Shown in pieces: positions 17,172-25,662 of a stretch of 39,716 nucleotides of DNA; within the stretch, counting starts at the first letter, position 1, and each line of letters begins with the position of its first letter. Origin of the DNA: Paracoccaceae bacterium (GTDB lineage Bacteria > Pseudomonadota > Alphaproteobacteria > Rhodobacterales > Rhodobacteraceae). A program made the translations under genes and the position numbers. The stretch lies in the NCBI GenBank assembly GCA_021775315.1, contig JAJFIC010000047.1:1-39716 (forward strand), given 5' to 3'. Under the pieces are notes generated by a model, which worked only from the letters and a program-made list of their open reading frames with translations, searched no databases and was not told the DNA's origin.

Positions 17172-18431
17172 GTGGTGACAAACTGCCTCGTCCTGCATCC
17201 TGATATTTACAGTCGCGACACAAGACGCAGCGCTGAAAATGCGCTGGCTGAGGCCGTGTCGCTGGCCCATGCGCTAAATCTGAACGTCGTTGACACAGAT
17301 GTTGTCCGGCTGCCCAAAGCCCATGCCGGATTGCTGTTTGGCAAAGGCAAAATCGCCGAGATTGAAAGCCGTATCCAAGAGGCGGAAATCGACCTTGTGC
17401 TGATTGACGGGCCGGTCACGCCGATCCAGCAACGCAATCTGGAAAAGCGCTGGAACGTTAAAATTCTGGACCGCACCGGCCTGATCCTTGAGATTTTCGG
17501 TGATCGCGCCGCCACTCGTGAAGGGGTGTTGCAGGTCGATTTGGCAGCACTTGCCTATCAACGCTCGCGGCTGGTGCGCAGCTGGACCCATCTTGAACGC
17601 CAGCGTGGTGGCTTGTCGTTTGTCGGCGGTGCCGGTGAAACCCAGATCGAGTCTGACCGCCGCGCCATTGACGACGCAATCGTGCGGCTTAAGCGGCAAT
17701 TGTCAAAAGTCGCCAAAACCCGTGGGTTGCACCGGGCGGCGCGTGCAAAGGTGCCTTTTCCGATCGTGGCATTGGTCGGCTATACCAATGCCGGGAAATC
17801 GACGATTTTCAACCGCATGACCGGGGCGTCGGTGTTGGCCAAGGACATGTTGTTTGCAACGCTTGATCCCACCATGCGCGCCGTCACCTTGCCGTCGGGG
17901 CGCAATGTTATCCTGTCTGACACGGTTGGTTTCATCTCGGATCTGCCGACACAGCTAGTGGCGGCGTTTCGCGCCACACTGGAAGAGGTGCTTGATGCCG
18001 ATCTGATCCTGCATGTGCGTGACATTACGCATCCCGAAACCCGCGAGCAGGCCGAGGACGTGCGTGATATTCTGGAGGCCCTTGGCATCAAGGACAGCCA
18101 GCGCGAGGATATGATCGAGATTTGGAACAAGATCGACACGGCCGAGCCTAAGGATCGCGCCGCGTTGCTGGTCGCCGCAGATCGCGACGACATGATTGCC
18201 GCCACCTCGGCCATTAGCGGCGAAGGTATGGACCGGCTTTACGGGATTATTGACACTGCCCTTACCGAACCGAACCGCACAGAAACGCTGCATCTGGCCT
18301 TTGCTGACGGGCGCAAACGGGCGTGGCTGTTTGACCAGAATGTCGTGGATAACGAGGCCCAGACCGAGACCGGTTTTGATCTGACGGTCACTTGGACCGA
18401 AAAACAGGCGCGACGCTTTCAGCTATTGTAG
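17172..18431 (+). CDS. hflX: Ribosome-associated GTPase HflX
   Basis: A 419-residue GTPase that binds the large ribosomal subunit and rescues stalled ribosomes under stress. The N-terminal HflX domain includes G-K-G-K-I-A-E-I and the conserved G-A-G-E-T-Q-I-E-S-D-R-R stretch. The G domain starts near residue 198 with G-Y-T-N-A-G-K-S-T (about 203-211), then D-T-V-G-F-I and N-K-I-D. Start is GTG; both 17172 and the adjacent GTG at 17175 are possible, with GAGGC just upstream. It forms the usual pair with hfq. Confidence 0.95.
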   Translation: MVTNCLVLHPDIYSRDTRRSAENALAEAVSLAHALNLNVVDTDVVRLPKAHAGLLFGKGKIAEIESRIQEAEIDLVLIDGPVTPIQQRNLEKRWNVKILDRTGLILEIFGDRAATREGVLQVDLAALAYQRSRLVRSWTHLERQRGGLSFVGGAGETQIESDRRAIDDAIVRLKRQLSKVAKTRGLHRAARAKVPFPIVALVGYTNAGKSTIFNRMTGASVLAKDMLFATLDPTMRAVTLPSGRNVILSDTVGFISDLPTQLVAAFRATLEEVLDADLILHVRDITHPETREQAEDVRDILEALGIKDSQREDMIEIWNKIDTAEPKDRAALLVAADRDDMIAATSAISGEGMDRLYGIIDTALTEPNRTETLHLAFADGRKRAWLFDQNVVDNEAQTETGFDLTVTWTEKQARRFQLL

Positions 18432-18456
18432 GCAACGGCGATGGCCTTGTTCCCGA

Positions 18457-20934
18457 TCACTTATGTTTTGGCAACAGATACGACACGCCAACCGCGGCTG
18501 CACGGGCCAGTGCCGGATCAAGTGACATCGGGATGTAATCACCACGCCGCCAAAGCTGTGCCAGATCGTCGTAATGGCGCGACATGAAATGCCCGCTTTG
18601 ACCCGTTGATATGATGAACAGTGACGCATTTGGATCGGCAAAATCATAAACGCCGCGATATCCAGCCCCATGCACGTTCAGGTATGGATTATCGCCAACA
18701 CCGCTGGTTTTGCCGCGCATCAATGTATTATCCCCGCCCGAGGTTGATTGCCGGATATTCACGAACCACGACAATAACGGAATGTCGCCCAACGTTTCAT
18801 GATCATGGGTGGCTTGATGGGCATCGCCCCAACGCCAGCTTTCGATCCGGTTGCCATAGGTTTTTGATAAAGACAGCAATGCGGTATCAAGGGCGACGCG
18901 CGCAATCTCGGTGCAGGTTTCAACCGGGGTCGATTGCACCACGTCACACCATTGCGCCGCACCATTCAGATCACGAAACACACGTTCCAGAAACACCGGG
19001 TCGGCATGGGTGAATTCCTGTGTCAGCGCCCCAAGCTCGTCCTGCACCAGCCGTTTTTGCAAGCTGCGCATCCAAGCCGCGAAAATCAGCGGCTCGGGCA
19101 TATGCTCGTTCATCTCGCCATTCCATTCCGCCAGCAGGGCCAGTGCCGATTGCCGCATCGTGGCGGGCGTATCGCCGATCGCTGCATCCGCGCCAAACCA
19201 CAGATCGCGCGCAATCAATGGCAGCAGGGCGCGGGCAGAAAACGACACCTGATCCAGTTGTGCCTCGACAAAACTGGCGCGGGTGTGGACCTCGCGATTG
19301 CCCATCAGCTTTTGCAGTCGTTCAATCCGCTGGGTGTCGCCCCAGGAATACGAGACGTGGTTCGGGAAAGGGCGATCAACTGATTTGTTGTTGGTGTTCG
19401 CCACGATGCCGCTGAACGGGTCGATGATGCGCGGATTGTTTTCGTAGGGCAGGAACCCCAGCCACCGGTTTTCCGCCAGCCATCCCGGTGTTGGCAACCG
19501 ACCGCGACTTTGATGCCGGGCCTGCCGGTTTGGCATTTTACCGATCATCTGAAACGCGATAGATGCCTGATCGACCAGAACCAGATTTTGCGAAGGTGCC
19601 GTGTATAACCGTCCAACCTCGACCGCCTCTTGTACCGTGCTGGCCTGCATCAAACGCAGGGCCGCCGTCATTGATTGATCCACCGGATCAAGCGCTGTCC
19701 AGTTCAGCGACGTCACATGCCCTGTCGGGGTGATCGAGGCCAGATCATAGCGTGAACCGGGAATGATAGGGCCGTTTTCCGACCAGCGCAGAACCCGTGT
19801 GACCGGATCGCTGTCCTTTATTTTGATCGTGGTCTGCCTTGTCTTGAACGGCTTATACCCTTCAGGCGTCAGGTATTGTTCGGGGTTTTCCGGGTTCAGC
19901 TTTTCAATATGCACATCCTGATCGTCCAGATAAGATGAGGTGACCCCCCAACCCAACCGATCAGACCGCCCGGCCAGCACCACGGGCATGCCCGGAATGG
20001 TGCCACCGATCACGTCACCTGCGGCCAGTTGCAGGCGCGCCAGCATCCACATCGACGGGGCTGAAAACCCAAGATGCGGGTCATTTGCCAGCAAACTGCC
20101 CTGTGCCGCTGATCGCGACGGTGCCGCCGCCCAAGCGTTTGATGCCCCGGCAAAGGCAAATTCGGGCACTGGGTCCAGCGGGTCACGCGGGGTTTGCGGG
20201 CGCAAATCCGCCGCAAGGTGCATCAGTCCCGGCATCAGCGCGCCATATTCCGGCAACGCCGCCGAACCGGGGCCGGGGGCGTCTGGCAAAACGTCCAACA
20301 AACGCTCTTGTGCGTCGCCCAATGCGAGCGAGGTTCGGGCGCGCAACACCTCAGCCGACAAATGCCCGCTGAGCTTGAGCGACATAAGCCGCAGGATCGC
20401 CAGAGAATCCGCTGGACGCCAAGACTGAATTTGCGGGCTGAACAAGAAAAATTCCGGCGCGCCGCGGCCCAAAGCCTCGACCCGGACGGTTTCAATCCAT
20501 GCATTTACCCCGGCGGCGTAGGCTTCAAGTGCGGCCCTTTCTGCGGCACCCTGATACTGAAACGACGCTTCGGCCAGACCGTATAGATCAAGCCTTCGCA
20601 GAAAATCGTCAATCTCAAGCGTGCGGATGCCAAACAATTCGCTTAGCCGTCCCTGCGCCGTGCGCCGGAACATGGTCATCTGCCACAGGCGGTCCTGCGC
20701 GTGGACAAAGCCCAGCCCAAAATAGGTGTCGTGGTCATATTGGGCAAAAATATGCGGCACGTTATGGGTGTCGCGCACAATCTCGACCGTATCAAACGGG
20801 CCTTCGACCTCAAAATCACGGCTGTAATCCGGCAATGAGCGTGACGCCAGGTAATATGTCAACACGATTGCCGCCACGCTTAGCACCGCGAGCGTCAGGA
20901 AAAGGCGCATAAGCCAGCGGAATGTAACAGCCAT
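18457..20934 (-). CDS. Penicillin acylase family (S45) Ntn hydrolase
   Basis: An 825-residue self-processing amidase. An N-terminal hydrophobic segment (about 8-28) exports or anchors it. The alpha-chain shows R-D-x-x-N-V-P-H-I-F-A and G-x-G-F-V-H-A-Q-D-R-L-W-Q. The cleavage site and new N-terminal nucleophile are in F-A-G-A-S-N-A-W-A, making Ser265 the catalytic residue, followed by L-L-A-N-D-P-H-L. Relatives cleave penicillins, N-acyl-homoserine lactones or other amides, so the substrate here cannot be named. The gene is convergent with hflX (25-base gap) and divergent from the dehydrogenase at 21011. No clear SD is seen at the ATG. Confidence 0.92.
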   Translation of the reverse strand: MAVTFRWLMRLFLTLAVLSVAAIVLTYYLASRSLPDYSRDFEVEGPFDTVEIVRDTHNVPHIFAQYDHDTYFGLGFVHAQDRLWQMTMFRRTAQGRLSELFGIRTLEIDDFLRRLDLYGLAEASFQYQGAAERAALEAYAAGVNAWIETVRVEALGRGAPEFFLFSPQIQSWRPADSLAILRLMSLKLSGHLSAEVLRARTSLALGDAQERLLDVLPDAPGPGSAALPEYGALMPGLMHLAADLRPQTPRDPLDPVPEFAFAGASNAWAAAPSRSAAQGSLLANDPHLGFSAPSMWMLARLQLAAGDVIGGTIPGMPVVLAGRSDRLGWGVTSSYLDDQDVHIEKLNPENPEQYLTPEGYKPFKTRQTTIKIKDSDPVTRVLRWSENGPIIPGSRYDLASITPTGHVTSLNWTALDPVDQSMTAALRLMQASTVQEAVEVGRLYTAPSQNLVLVDQASIAFQMIGKMPNRQARHQSRGRLPTPGWLAENRWLGFLPYENNPRIIDPFSGIVANTNNKSVDRPFPNHVSYSWGDTQRIERLQKLMGNREVHTRASFVEAQLDQVSFSARALLPLIARDLWFGADAAIGDTPATMRQSALALLAEWNGEMNEHMPEPLIFAAWMRSLQKRLVQDELGALTQEFTHADPVFLERVFRDLNGAAQWCDVVQSTPVETCTEIARVALDTALLSLSKTYGNRIESWRWGDAHQATHDHETLGDIPLLSWFVNIRQSTSGGDNTLMRGKTSGVGDNPYLNVHGAGYRGVYDFADPNASLFIISTGQSGHFMSRHYDDLAQLWRRGDYIPMSLDPALARAAAVGVSYLLPKHK

Positions 20935-21010
20935 GGTGAGTGATCCAATATTGACCCCGGCGTTTTAGCAGGCCATGAAACGTAAAACAAACGGTTAACA
21001 GGAGTGGATC

Positions 21011-21874
21011 ATGGCAAAAACAGCATTTATCGGACTTGGCGTAATGGGGTTTCCAATGGCGGGTCATCTGGCTGCTGCTGGCCATGACGTCACCGTTTAT
21101 AACCGCAACGCCGCCAAATCGGCGGACTGGGTCAAACGACATGGCGGGCAGGCGGCATCAACCCCGCGCGCAGCCGCTGATGGGGCCGAGTTTGTTTTCA
21201 GTTGCGTCGGCAATGACGACGATTTGCGCGCGGTAATATTAGGCGAAGACGGCGCGTTTGCCGGAATGGCGCGCGACGCGGTATTTGTCGATCACACCAC
21301 GGTTTCCGCCGATGTGACCCGTGAATTATCGGCAATCGCCACGAAAGCCGGCTTTGCCTTTGTCGATGCACCTGTGTCTGGCGGGCAGGCAGGGGCCGAA
21401 AACGGTGCCCTTGGGGTGATGTGTGGTGGCGAACAGGCCGCGTATGATCGCGCCGCCCCGGTGATTGATGCATACGCCAAGGCCTGCGCTTTGCTGGGTG
21501 CATCCGGGGCCGGGCAATTGACCAAAATGGTCAACCAGATATGCATCGCGGGTTTGTTGCAGGGCCTGAGCGAGGGGCTGCATTTCGCCCAGAAGGCCGG
21601 GCTTGATGGCCGCGCCGTGATCGACGTCATTGCCCATGGGGCTGCGGGATCGTGGCAGATGTCCAACCGTTATGAAACCATGCTGGATGACAAATTCGAC
21701 CACGGTTTTGCGGTTGACTGGATGCGCAAAGATTTGGGGATTTGTCTGGACGAGGCGGACAATAACGGCGCCAGCCTGCCGGTTACCGCCATTGTCGATC
21801 AGTTTTACAAAGATGTGCAAAAGCTTGGCGGGGCGCGTTGGGACACGTCTAGCCTGATCAGGCGACTGGGGTAA
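21011..21874 (+). CDS. Beta-hydroxyacid dehydrogenase (3-hydroxyisobutyrate dehydrogenase family)
   Basis: A 287-residue NAD(P)-dependent oxidoreductase. The dinucleotide loop G-L-G-V-M-G is at residues 8-13, the substrate motif D-A-P-V-S-G-G at 119-125, and the catalytic Lys172 with Asn175 in T-K-M-V-N-Q. Members oxidise 3-hydroxyisobutyrate, tartronate semialdehyde or related compounds. Asn31 with a following Arg (Y-N-R-N) after the second strand suggests NADP preference. No valine-degradation genes are adjacent, so the substrate is open. AGGAG stands about 6 bases before the ATG. Confidence 0.9.
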   Translation: MAKTAFIGLGVMGFPMAGHLAAAGHDVTVYNRNAAKSADWVKRHGGQAASTPRAAADGAEFVFSCVGNDDDLRAVILGEDGAFAGMARDAVFVDHTTVSADVTRELSAIATKAGFAFVDAPVSGGQAGAENGALGVMCGGEQAAYDRAAPVIDAYAKACALLGASGAGQLTKMVNQICIAGLLQGLSEGLHFAQKAGLDGRAVIDVIAHGAAGSWQMSNRYETMLDDKFDHGFAVDWMRKDLGICLDEADNNGASLPVTAIVDQFYKDVQKLGGARWDTSSLIRRLG

Positions 21875-21929
21875 TCGCGCACAGCATTTGGGCCAACCCT
21901 TTATCCGCGGTTGGCCGCAATGTTATCCG

Positions 21930-22481
21930 TCAGCGAATGACCCGCGAATATTTGGTGCCTTCCAAGGTCGCGCCAACGATCAGACCCGCCCGGCCATAAA
22001 TCGCCGCGACAACTGGCGAGCGCAGTTCGGTTGTGTCCACGCTTAGATTGTCGCCCTGGTTCTTGAACACATATTCTGCATCCGCACCCAATTGCCAGCC
22101 TGATGAAGACCGGAAATCCGACAGGGCATCCTGATTCATGAAAAACAGCGTGTGGGCATATTGTTGCAGACCGAGCTGAAAACCATAGCTGCCTTGCGCG
22201 ATGGAGTAATACTCAACCGGCGCGCCGCCAATCAACAAAGCCCCTTCGCCATAGGCGCCACCCCAGCCGAAACCGGCCTTGGTGATCGTCGGCATGACCA
22301 GCATGCCAGCCGCCCGATCCGCCAGATCGCGGGTGCCGGGGATTTCATCAAACATCTGTTGCATGGCCAATTCGACGCGGTAATCTATCTTTGCGCCTCT
22401 GGTGTTTCCGATGCCGTTGCCACAAGCGGCCACGCTTGACACGGTGCCTGCCAAAAAGGCGCGGCGGGTCCATATAGTCAT
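21930..22481 (-). CDS. SYLF-domain (Ysc84-like) lipoprotein with Tat-type signal
   Basis: A 183-residue predicted periplasmic lipid-binding protein. The N-terminus carries a twin-arginine motif (T-R-R-A-F-L-A at 5-11) and a lipobox V-A-A-C with Cys20, so it is probably a Tat-exported lipoprotein. The remainder matches the SYLF/Ysc84 actin-binding-like domain, a phosphoinositide/lipid-binding fold whose bacterial role is unknown (R-A-A-G-M-L-V-M-P-T-I-T-K-A-G-F-G-W-G and A-x-Y-G-R-A-G-L-I-V-G). I chose the ATG at 22481, preceded by GAGGAAA. A start six codons earlier lacks this signal. Confidence 0.88.
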   Translation of the reverse strand: MTIWTRRAFLAGTVSSVAACGNGIGNTRGAKIDYRVELAMQQMFDEIPGTRDLADRAAGMLVMPTITKAGFGWGGAYGEGALLIGGAPVEYYSIAQGSYGFQLGLQQYAHTLFFMNQDALSDFRSSSGWQLGADAEYVFKNQGDNLSVDTTELRSPVVAAIYGRAGLIVGATLEGTKYSRVIR

Positions 22482-22593
22482 GGGATTTTCCTCAATCACT
22501 GCTCTATCTCGGTCTTTGGTGCCGGATCACCTCAAGGTATAGATGATTCACCGGGATATGTCACGCTGAACGCAATGGCTCGGCGGGTGTTTG

Positions 22594-22632
22594 CCAGTTT
22601 GCGCTTTTGAATGCATTTTGCTTCAAAACTGG
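22594..22632. promoter_or_regulatory. Hairpin dyad upstream of the alcohol dehydrogenase
   Basis: TTTTGAA (22605-22611) pairs with TTCAAAA (22622-22628), extended by GCA/TGC around a TTT loop and by outer CCAG/CTGG. It lies in the divergent region between the SYLF gene and the dehydrogenase, 58 bases before the latter's ATG. It could be an operator. No U tract follows on either strand. Confidence 0.35.
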
Positions 22633-22689
22633 CGAGGGTTGGGGCAAGGTAAAGACAGGTTTGGCGCGGTATGACGGAGTGTTAGGACA

Positions 22690-23814
22690 ATGTTGAATTT
22701 CAAAGCGGCGGTGTTGAAAACCACGACCCAAGAACGGCCCTTTTCGTCAAGCGCACCGCTTGAAATTCTTGAGGTCACGGCCCAAGCGCCGCAAACGGGC
22801 GAGGTGTTGGTCGAGATCAAGGCCGCCAGCCTGTGTCGGTCGGATCTTTCCGTCGTAACCGGCGTGCGCGCCTGGCCGATGCCGATCGTTCCGGGGCACG
22901 AGGCGGCGGGGATCATCGCCGAGATTGGCCCGGGGGTCAGTGATCTGGCCGTTGGGGATCAGGTGGTTCTGGTTTATCAGCCAACATGCGGGACATGCCC
23001 GTGCTGCATGGCAGGAGAGGTGCATTTATGTGAACCGGGGCTGGCGGCAAATCGCGCTGGTGCCCTGTTGTCAGGTGGGCCGCGACTGTCTGTTGATGGC
23101 GGTGTTTTGCATCATCACATGGGTCTGTCGGCTTTTGCCGAAATGGCCGTGGTGTCGCAACATTCCGTGGTCAAGGTTCCCAAAGACCTGCCCGCAGAAA
23201 TCGCCGCACTGTTTGGCTGTGCTGTGATGTGCGGGGCCGGCACCGTTCTGAACACAAGCGCGCTGAAACAGGGCGAAACCATTGCTATCATCGGTGTTGG
23301 CGGAGTCGGGGCCAGTGCTATCTTAGGCGCAAAGTTGGCGGGGGCGTCCCGGATCATTGCGGTTGATATCGACGACCAAAAACGTGATCAGGCCTTTGGC
23401 CTTGGGGCTACGGATTTCCTGACAGGGGGGCCTGAGGCGGCAGATCAACTGCTTGAGATGATCAAAGGTGGCGTTGATTGCGCGGTTGAGGCGACGGGTC
23501 TGTTGTCTGGTTTTGAAACCGCGTTTGGCGCGGTCAGGCGGGGCGGGCGCGTTAGCACCGTCGGCTTGGTCAGCCCGACAACGCCGTTTTCGCTGGATAT
23601 CGCCGCCCTTGTCACCAGCGCCAAAACCTTGCGCGGCTCATATATGGGCAGTTGCAATCCTATGACGGACATTCCCAAACTGGTTGAAGCGTACCGCCGT
23701 GGCGATTTCCCGGTTGATCAGTTGATCACCCACCGCTTGGCCCTGTCAGACGTCAATATCGCGCTTGAACGTATGGCCGCCAGCAAGGCCTTGCGCCAGA
23801 TTATGACGCCCTAG
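22690..23814 (+). CDS. Zinc-dependent alcohol dehydrogenase (MDR family)
   Basis: A 374-residue medium-chain dehydrogenase. The catalytic zinc ligands are Cys49 (S-L-C-R-S-D) and His70-Glu71 (G-H-E). Four structural zinc cysteines are at 100, 103, 106 and 114 (C-G-T-C-P-C-C...C). The NAD-binding loop is G-V-G-G-V-G-A-S near residue 195. The pattern is class-III/S-(hydroxymethyl)glutathione-like and aryl-alcohol-like, so the substrate is uncertain. AGGA precedes the ATG. Its TAG stop lies inside the first stem of the palindromic element that fills the gap to hemB. Confidence 0.9.
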   Translation: MLNFKAAVLKTTTQERPFSSSAPLEILEVTAQAPQTGEVLVEIKAASLCRSDLSVVTGVRAWPMPIVPGHEAAGIIAEIGPGVSDLAVGDQVVLVYQPTCGTCPCCMAGEVHLCEPGLAANRAGALLSGGPRLSVDGGVLHHHMGLSAFAEMAVVSQHSVVKVPKDLPAEIAALFGCAVMCGAGTVLNTSALKQGETIAIIGVGGVGASAILGAKLAGASRIIAVDIDDQKRDQAFGLGATDFLTGGPEAADQLLEMIKGGVDCAVEATGLLSGFETAFGAVRRGGRVSTVGLVSPTTPFSLDIAALVTSAKTLRGSYMGSCNPMTDIPKLVEAYRRGDFPVDQLITHRLALSDVNIALERMAASKALRQIMTP

Positions 23815-23912
23815 AGCCGCGTCCGTTTTATCAGATTCAATTGCGCGGCTCTATCTATTTGTTTTGGCGCGCAATCTATTCCGAAAACCGGTTCTTACTT
23901 TTCGGATTGCGC
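23812..23912. repeat. Double-hairpin intergenic element between adh and hemB
   Basis: Stem 1: TAGAGCCGCG (23812-23821) with CGCGGCTCTA (23844-23853), a perfect 10 bp and a 22-base loop. Stem 2: GCGCAA + TCCGAAAA (23869-23874, 23880-23887) with TTTTCGGA + TTGCGC (23899-23912), 14 bp with one 5-base bulge and an 11-base loop. The second half resembles the CCGGTT-centred palindromic repeats scattered between genes in many alphaproteobacteria (recalled, not searched). The position between convergent genes fits a two-way transcript end. Confidence 0.65.
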
Positions 23913-23921
23913 TTTAGCCGG

Positions 23922-24920
23922 CTATTCCTGCAAAAGCCGCGCCACCTCGGGTGCGAAATAGGTCAAAACTCCGGCACAGCCCGCACGTTTAAAGGCCAGC
24001 AGGCTTTCCATCATCGCCTTTTCAAGGTCGATCCATCCGTTTTGACCGGCGGCCGAGATCATCGCGTATTCGCCCGACACCTGATAGGCAAATGTCGGCA
24101 CGCCAAATTCCGCGCTGACCCGCTGGCAGACATCAAGATACGGCATGCCGGGCTTGACCATCACCATGTCAGCGCCTTCGCGGATATCGCGCGCCACTTC
24201 GCGCAAGGCCTCGTCGCTGTTGCCGCTGTCCATCTGATAGGTTTTCTTGTCGCCGATCAACGCCCCGGTTGCCCCGACGGCATCGCGAAACGGGCCATAA
24301 AAGGCCGAGGCGTATTTTGCCGAATAGGCCATAATCAACGTATCGGGAAAATCATTTTGTTCCAGCGCTTGACGAATATACCCGATACGCCCGTCCATCA
24401 TATCGCTGGGGCCAAGAATATCTGCGCCTGCATCAGCCTGCACCAGCGCTTGGCGTTCCAGTGCCACCAGCGTTTCGTCGTTCAGAATGATACCGTCGCG
24501 CACAATGCCGTCATGCCCATCGGCATTGTAGGGATCTAGTGCGACATCCAGCATGATCGACACATCGGGCACCGCGGCCTTGATCGCCCGTGTGGCCCGG
24601 TTCACCAGATTGTCGGGGTTCCATGCCTCTTGGCAGTCCGAGGTTTTCAGCGCGTCGTCGGTGTAGGGAAACAGCGCAATCGCCGGAATGTCCAGATTGG
24701 CGGCATCTTCAACGGCGCGCACCGCGTTATCAACGCTTAGCCTTTCAACGCCGGGCATCGAGGCCACAGGTTCGCGCATATTCTCACCGTCACGCACGAA
24801 AATCGGCCAGATCAGATCATTTGCGCTGAGGGATTGTTCGCGCACCAGATCGCGGATCGCCGGATTGCGGCGCAAACGGCGCGAACGCGCCATCGGAAAG
24901 GGGGCAATAGTGGGTCGCAT
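23922..24920 (-). CDS. hemB: Delta-aminolevulinic acid dehydratase (porphobilinogen synthase)
   Basis: A 332-residue enzyme that joins two 5-aminolevulinate molecules to porphobilinogen for haem and possibly bacteriochlorophyll synthesis. The two active-site lysines are Lys202 (Y-S-A-K-Y-A-S) and Lys256 (M-V-K-P-G). The metal-site segment reads D-V-A-L-D-P-Y-N-A-D-G-H-D-G, with Asp where zinc enzymes have Cys, so it is the Mg-dependent, zinc-independent form usual in alphaproteobacteria. AAGGAAG precedes the ATG at 24920. The gene stands alone, divergent from the membrane protein at 25072. Confidence 0.97.
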   Translation of the reverse strand: MRPTIAPFPMARSRRLRRNPAIRDLVREQSLSANDLIWPIFVRDGENMREPVASMPGVERLSVDNAVRAVEDAANLDIPAIALFPYTDDALKTSDCQEAWNPDNLVNRATRAIKAAVPDVSIMLDVALDPYNADGHDGIVRDGIILNDETLVALERQALVQADAGADILGPSDMMDGRIGYIRQALEQNDFPDTLIMAYSAKYASAFYGPFRDAVGATGALIGDKKTYQMDSGNSDEALREVARDIREGADMVMVKPGMPYLDVCQRVSAEFGVPTFAYQVSGEYAMISAAGQNGWIDLEKAMMESLLAFKRAGCAGVLTYFAPEVARLLQE

Positions 24921-25071
24921 TGGGGCTTCCTTTGTCGATAATGCATCAAATTACGCGCCGCGTCGCGCAATAGCAAAAGTTTAGCGGATTTGCTATGGAA
25001 ATTCCTGCATCAATCGCTAGTGTGCGGCGAATTGCCGAAAAACAAAAGGCCCAGCTCAAAAGGGATAAACC

Positions 25072-25608
25072 TTGGATTGGTACGCAGGCGTAATTGAAGT
25101 GATCGATATGCGGTCCTTTACCTCTATCTGGTATTGGATCATCATTGCTGTTGTCTGGTCCTCAACCGCGCATTGGACAATGGGCGTGCCGTTTGACGCG
25201 GTGACGCGGGCGCGCAAGGCCGACACTGACGACAGCGGCGGTGCAGCGCAGGAAGACCTTGAAACCATCGTCCGGGTCAATTGCAATCGTATCGTTCATA
25301 TCATGGATGTGTCTGGCGCATGGATCGTGGCATTTGCCTTTTTTATGCTGACCATTCTGGCGCTTTTGGGATTTTGGTATAAAATCGAGATCGCACAGGC
25401 AATTTTTCTGATTGCGGGTCCGATGACGTTGGTGGCCCTGATTTCCGTGCGCAATGCGCGGCTGATCCGGGCGCGCGGCACCTTTGGTCAGGCGTTGCGC
25501 GCACATCTGGCGCGGCAGCGGTTTTTCAATCAGGTGATCGGCATGGTGTCGATTTTTATCACGGCCTTCTGGGGCATGTGGCACAATTTAAGCGCGACCG
25601 TTCTTTAG
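25072..25608 (+). CDS. Conserved membrane protein (annotated elsewhere as 'component of SufBCD complex')
   Basis: A 178-residue protein with about four membrane helices (near 16-33, 79-97, 102-122 and 152-170), a soluble segment rich in charged residues at 40-72, and an Asp/Trp-containing N-terminus (M-D-W-Y-A-G-V-I-E-V-I-D-M). Homologues in Rhodobacteraceae are often labelled 'component of SufBCD complex', but no suf genes are near and nothing here resembles an Fe-S assembly protein, so I treat the function as unknown. The start is TTG at 25072 with AAGGGA seven bases upstream. An ATG at 25108 would remove the conserved N-terminus. Confidence 0.8.
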   Translation: MDWYAGVIEVIDMRSFTSIWYWIIIAVVWSSTAHWTMGVPFDAVTRARKADTDDSGGAAQEDLETIVRVNCNRIVHIMDVSGAWIVAFAFFMLTILALLGFWYKIEIAQAIFLIAGPMTLVALISVRNARLIRARGTFGQALRAHLARQRFFNQVIGMVSIFITAFWGMWHNLSATVL

Positions 25609-25662
25609 ACCTGCCAGCGCTGGCTTGCAGCCCGCATTCAAATTGGTATAGCTGACCGCCTT

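Noticed and set aside
24939-24953. FNR-like half sites TTGAT/ATCGA upstream of hemB
   Set aside because: The halves are five bases apart instead of four and the right half does not match ATCAA.
24995-25093. 32-codon frame starting ATG upstream of the TTG-start membrane protein
   Set aside because: It has GCGGA upstream, but it overlaps the better-supported gene and shows no membrane or motif character. Kept only as a possible leader peptide.
25613-25624. GCCAGCGCTGGC palindrome before mfd
   Set aside because: It has no loop and no U run, so it is neither a good terminator nor clearly an operator.
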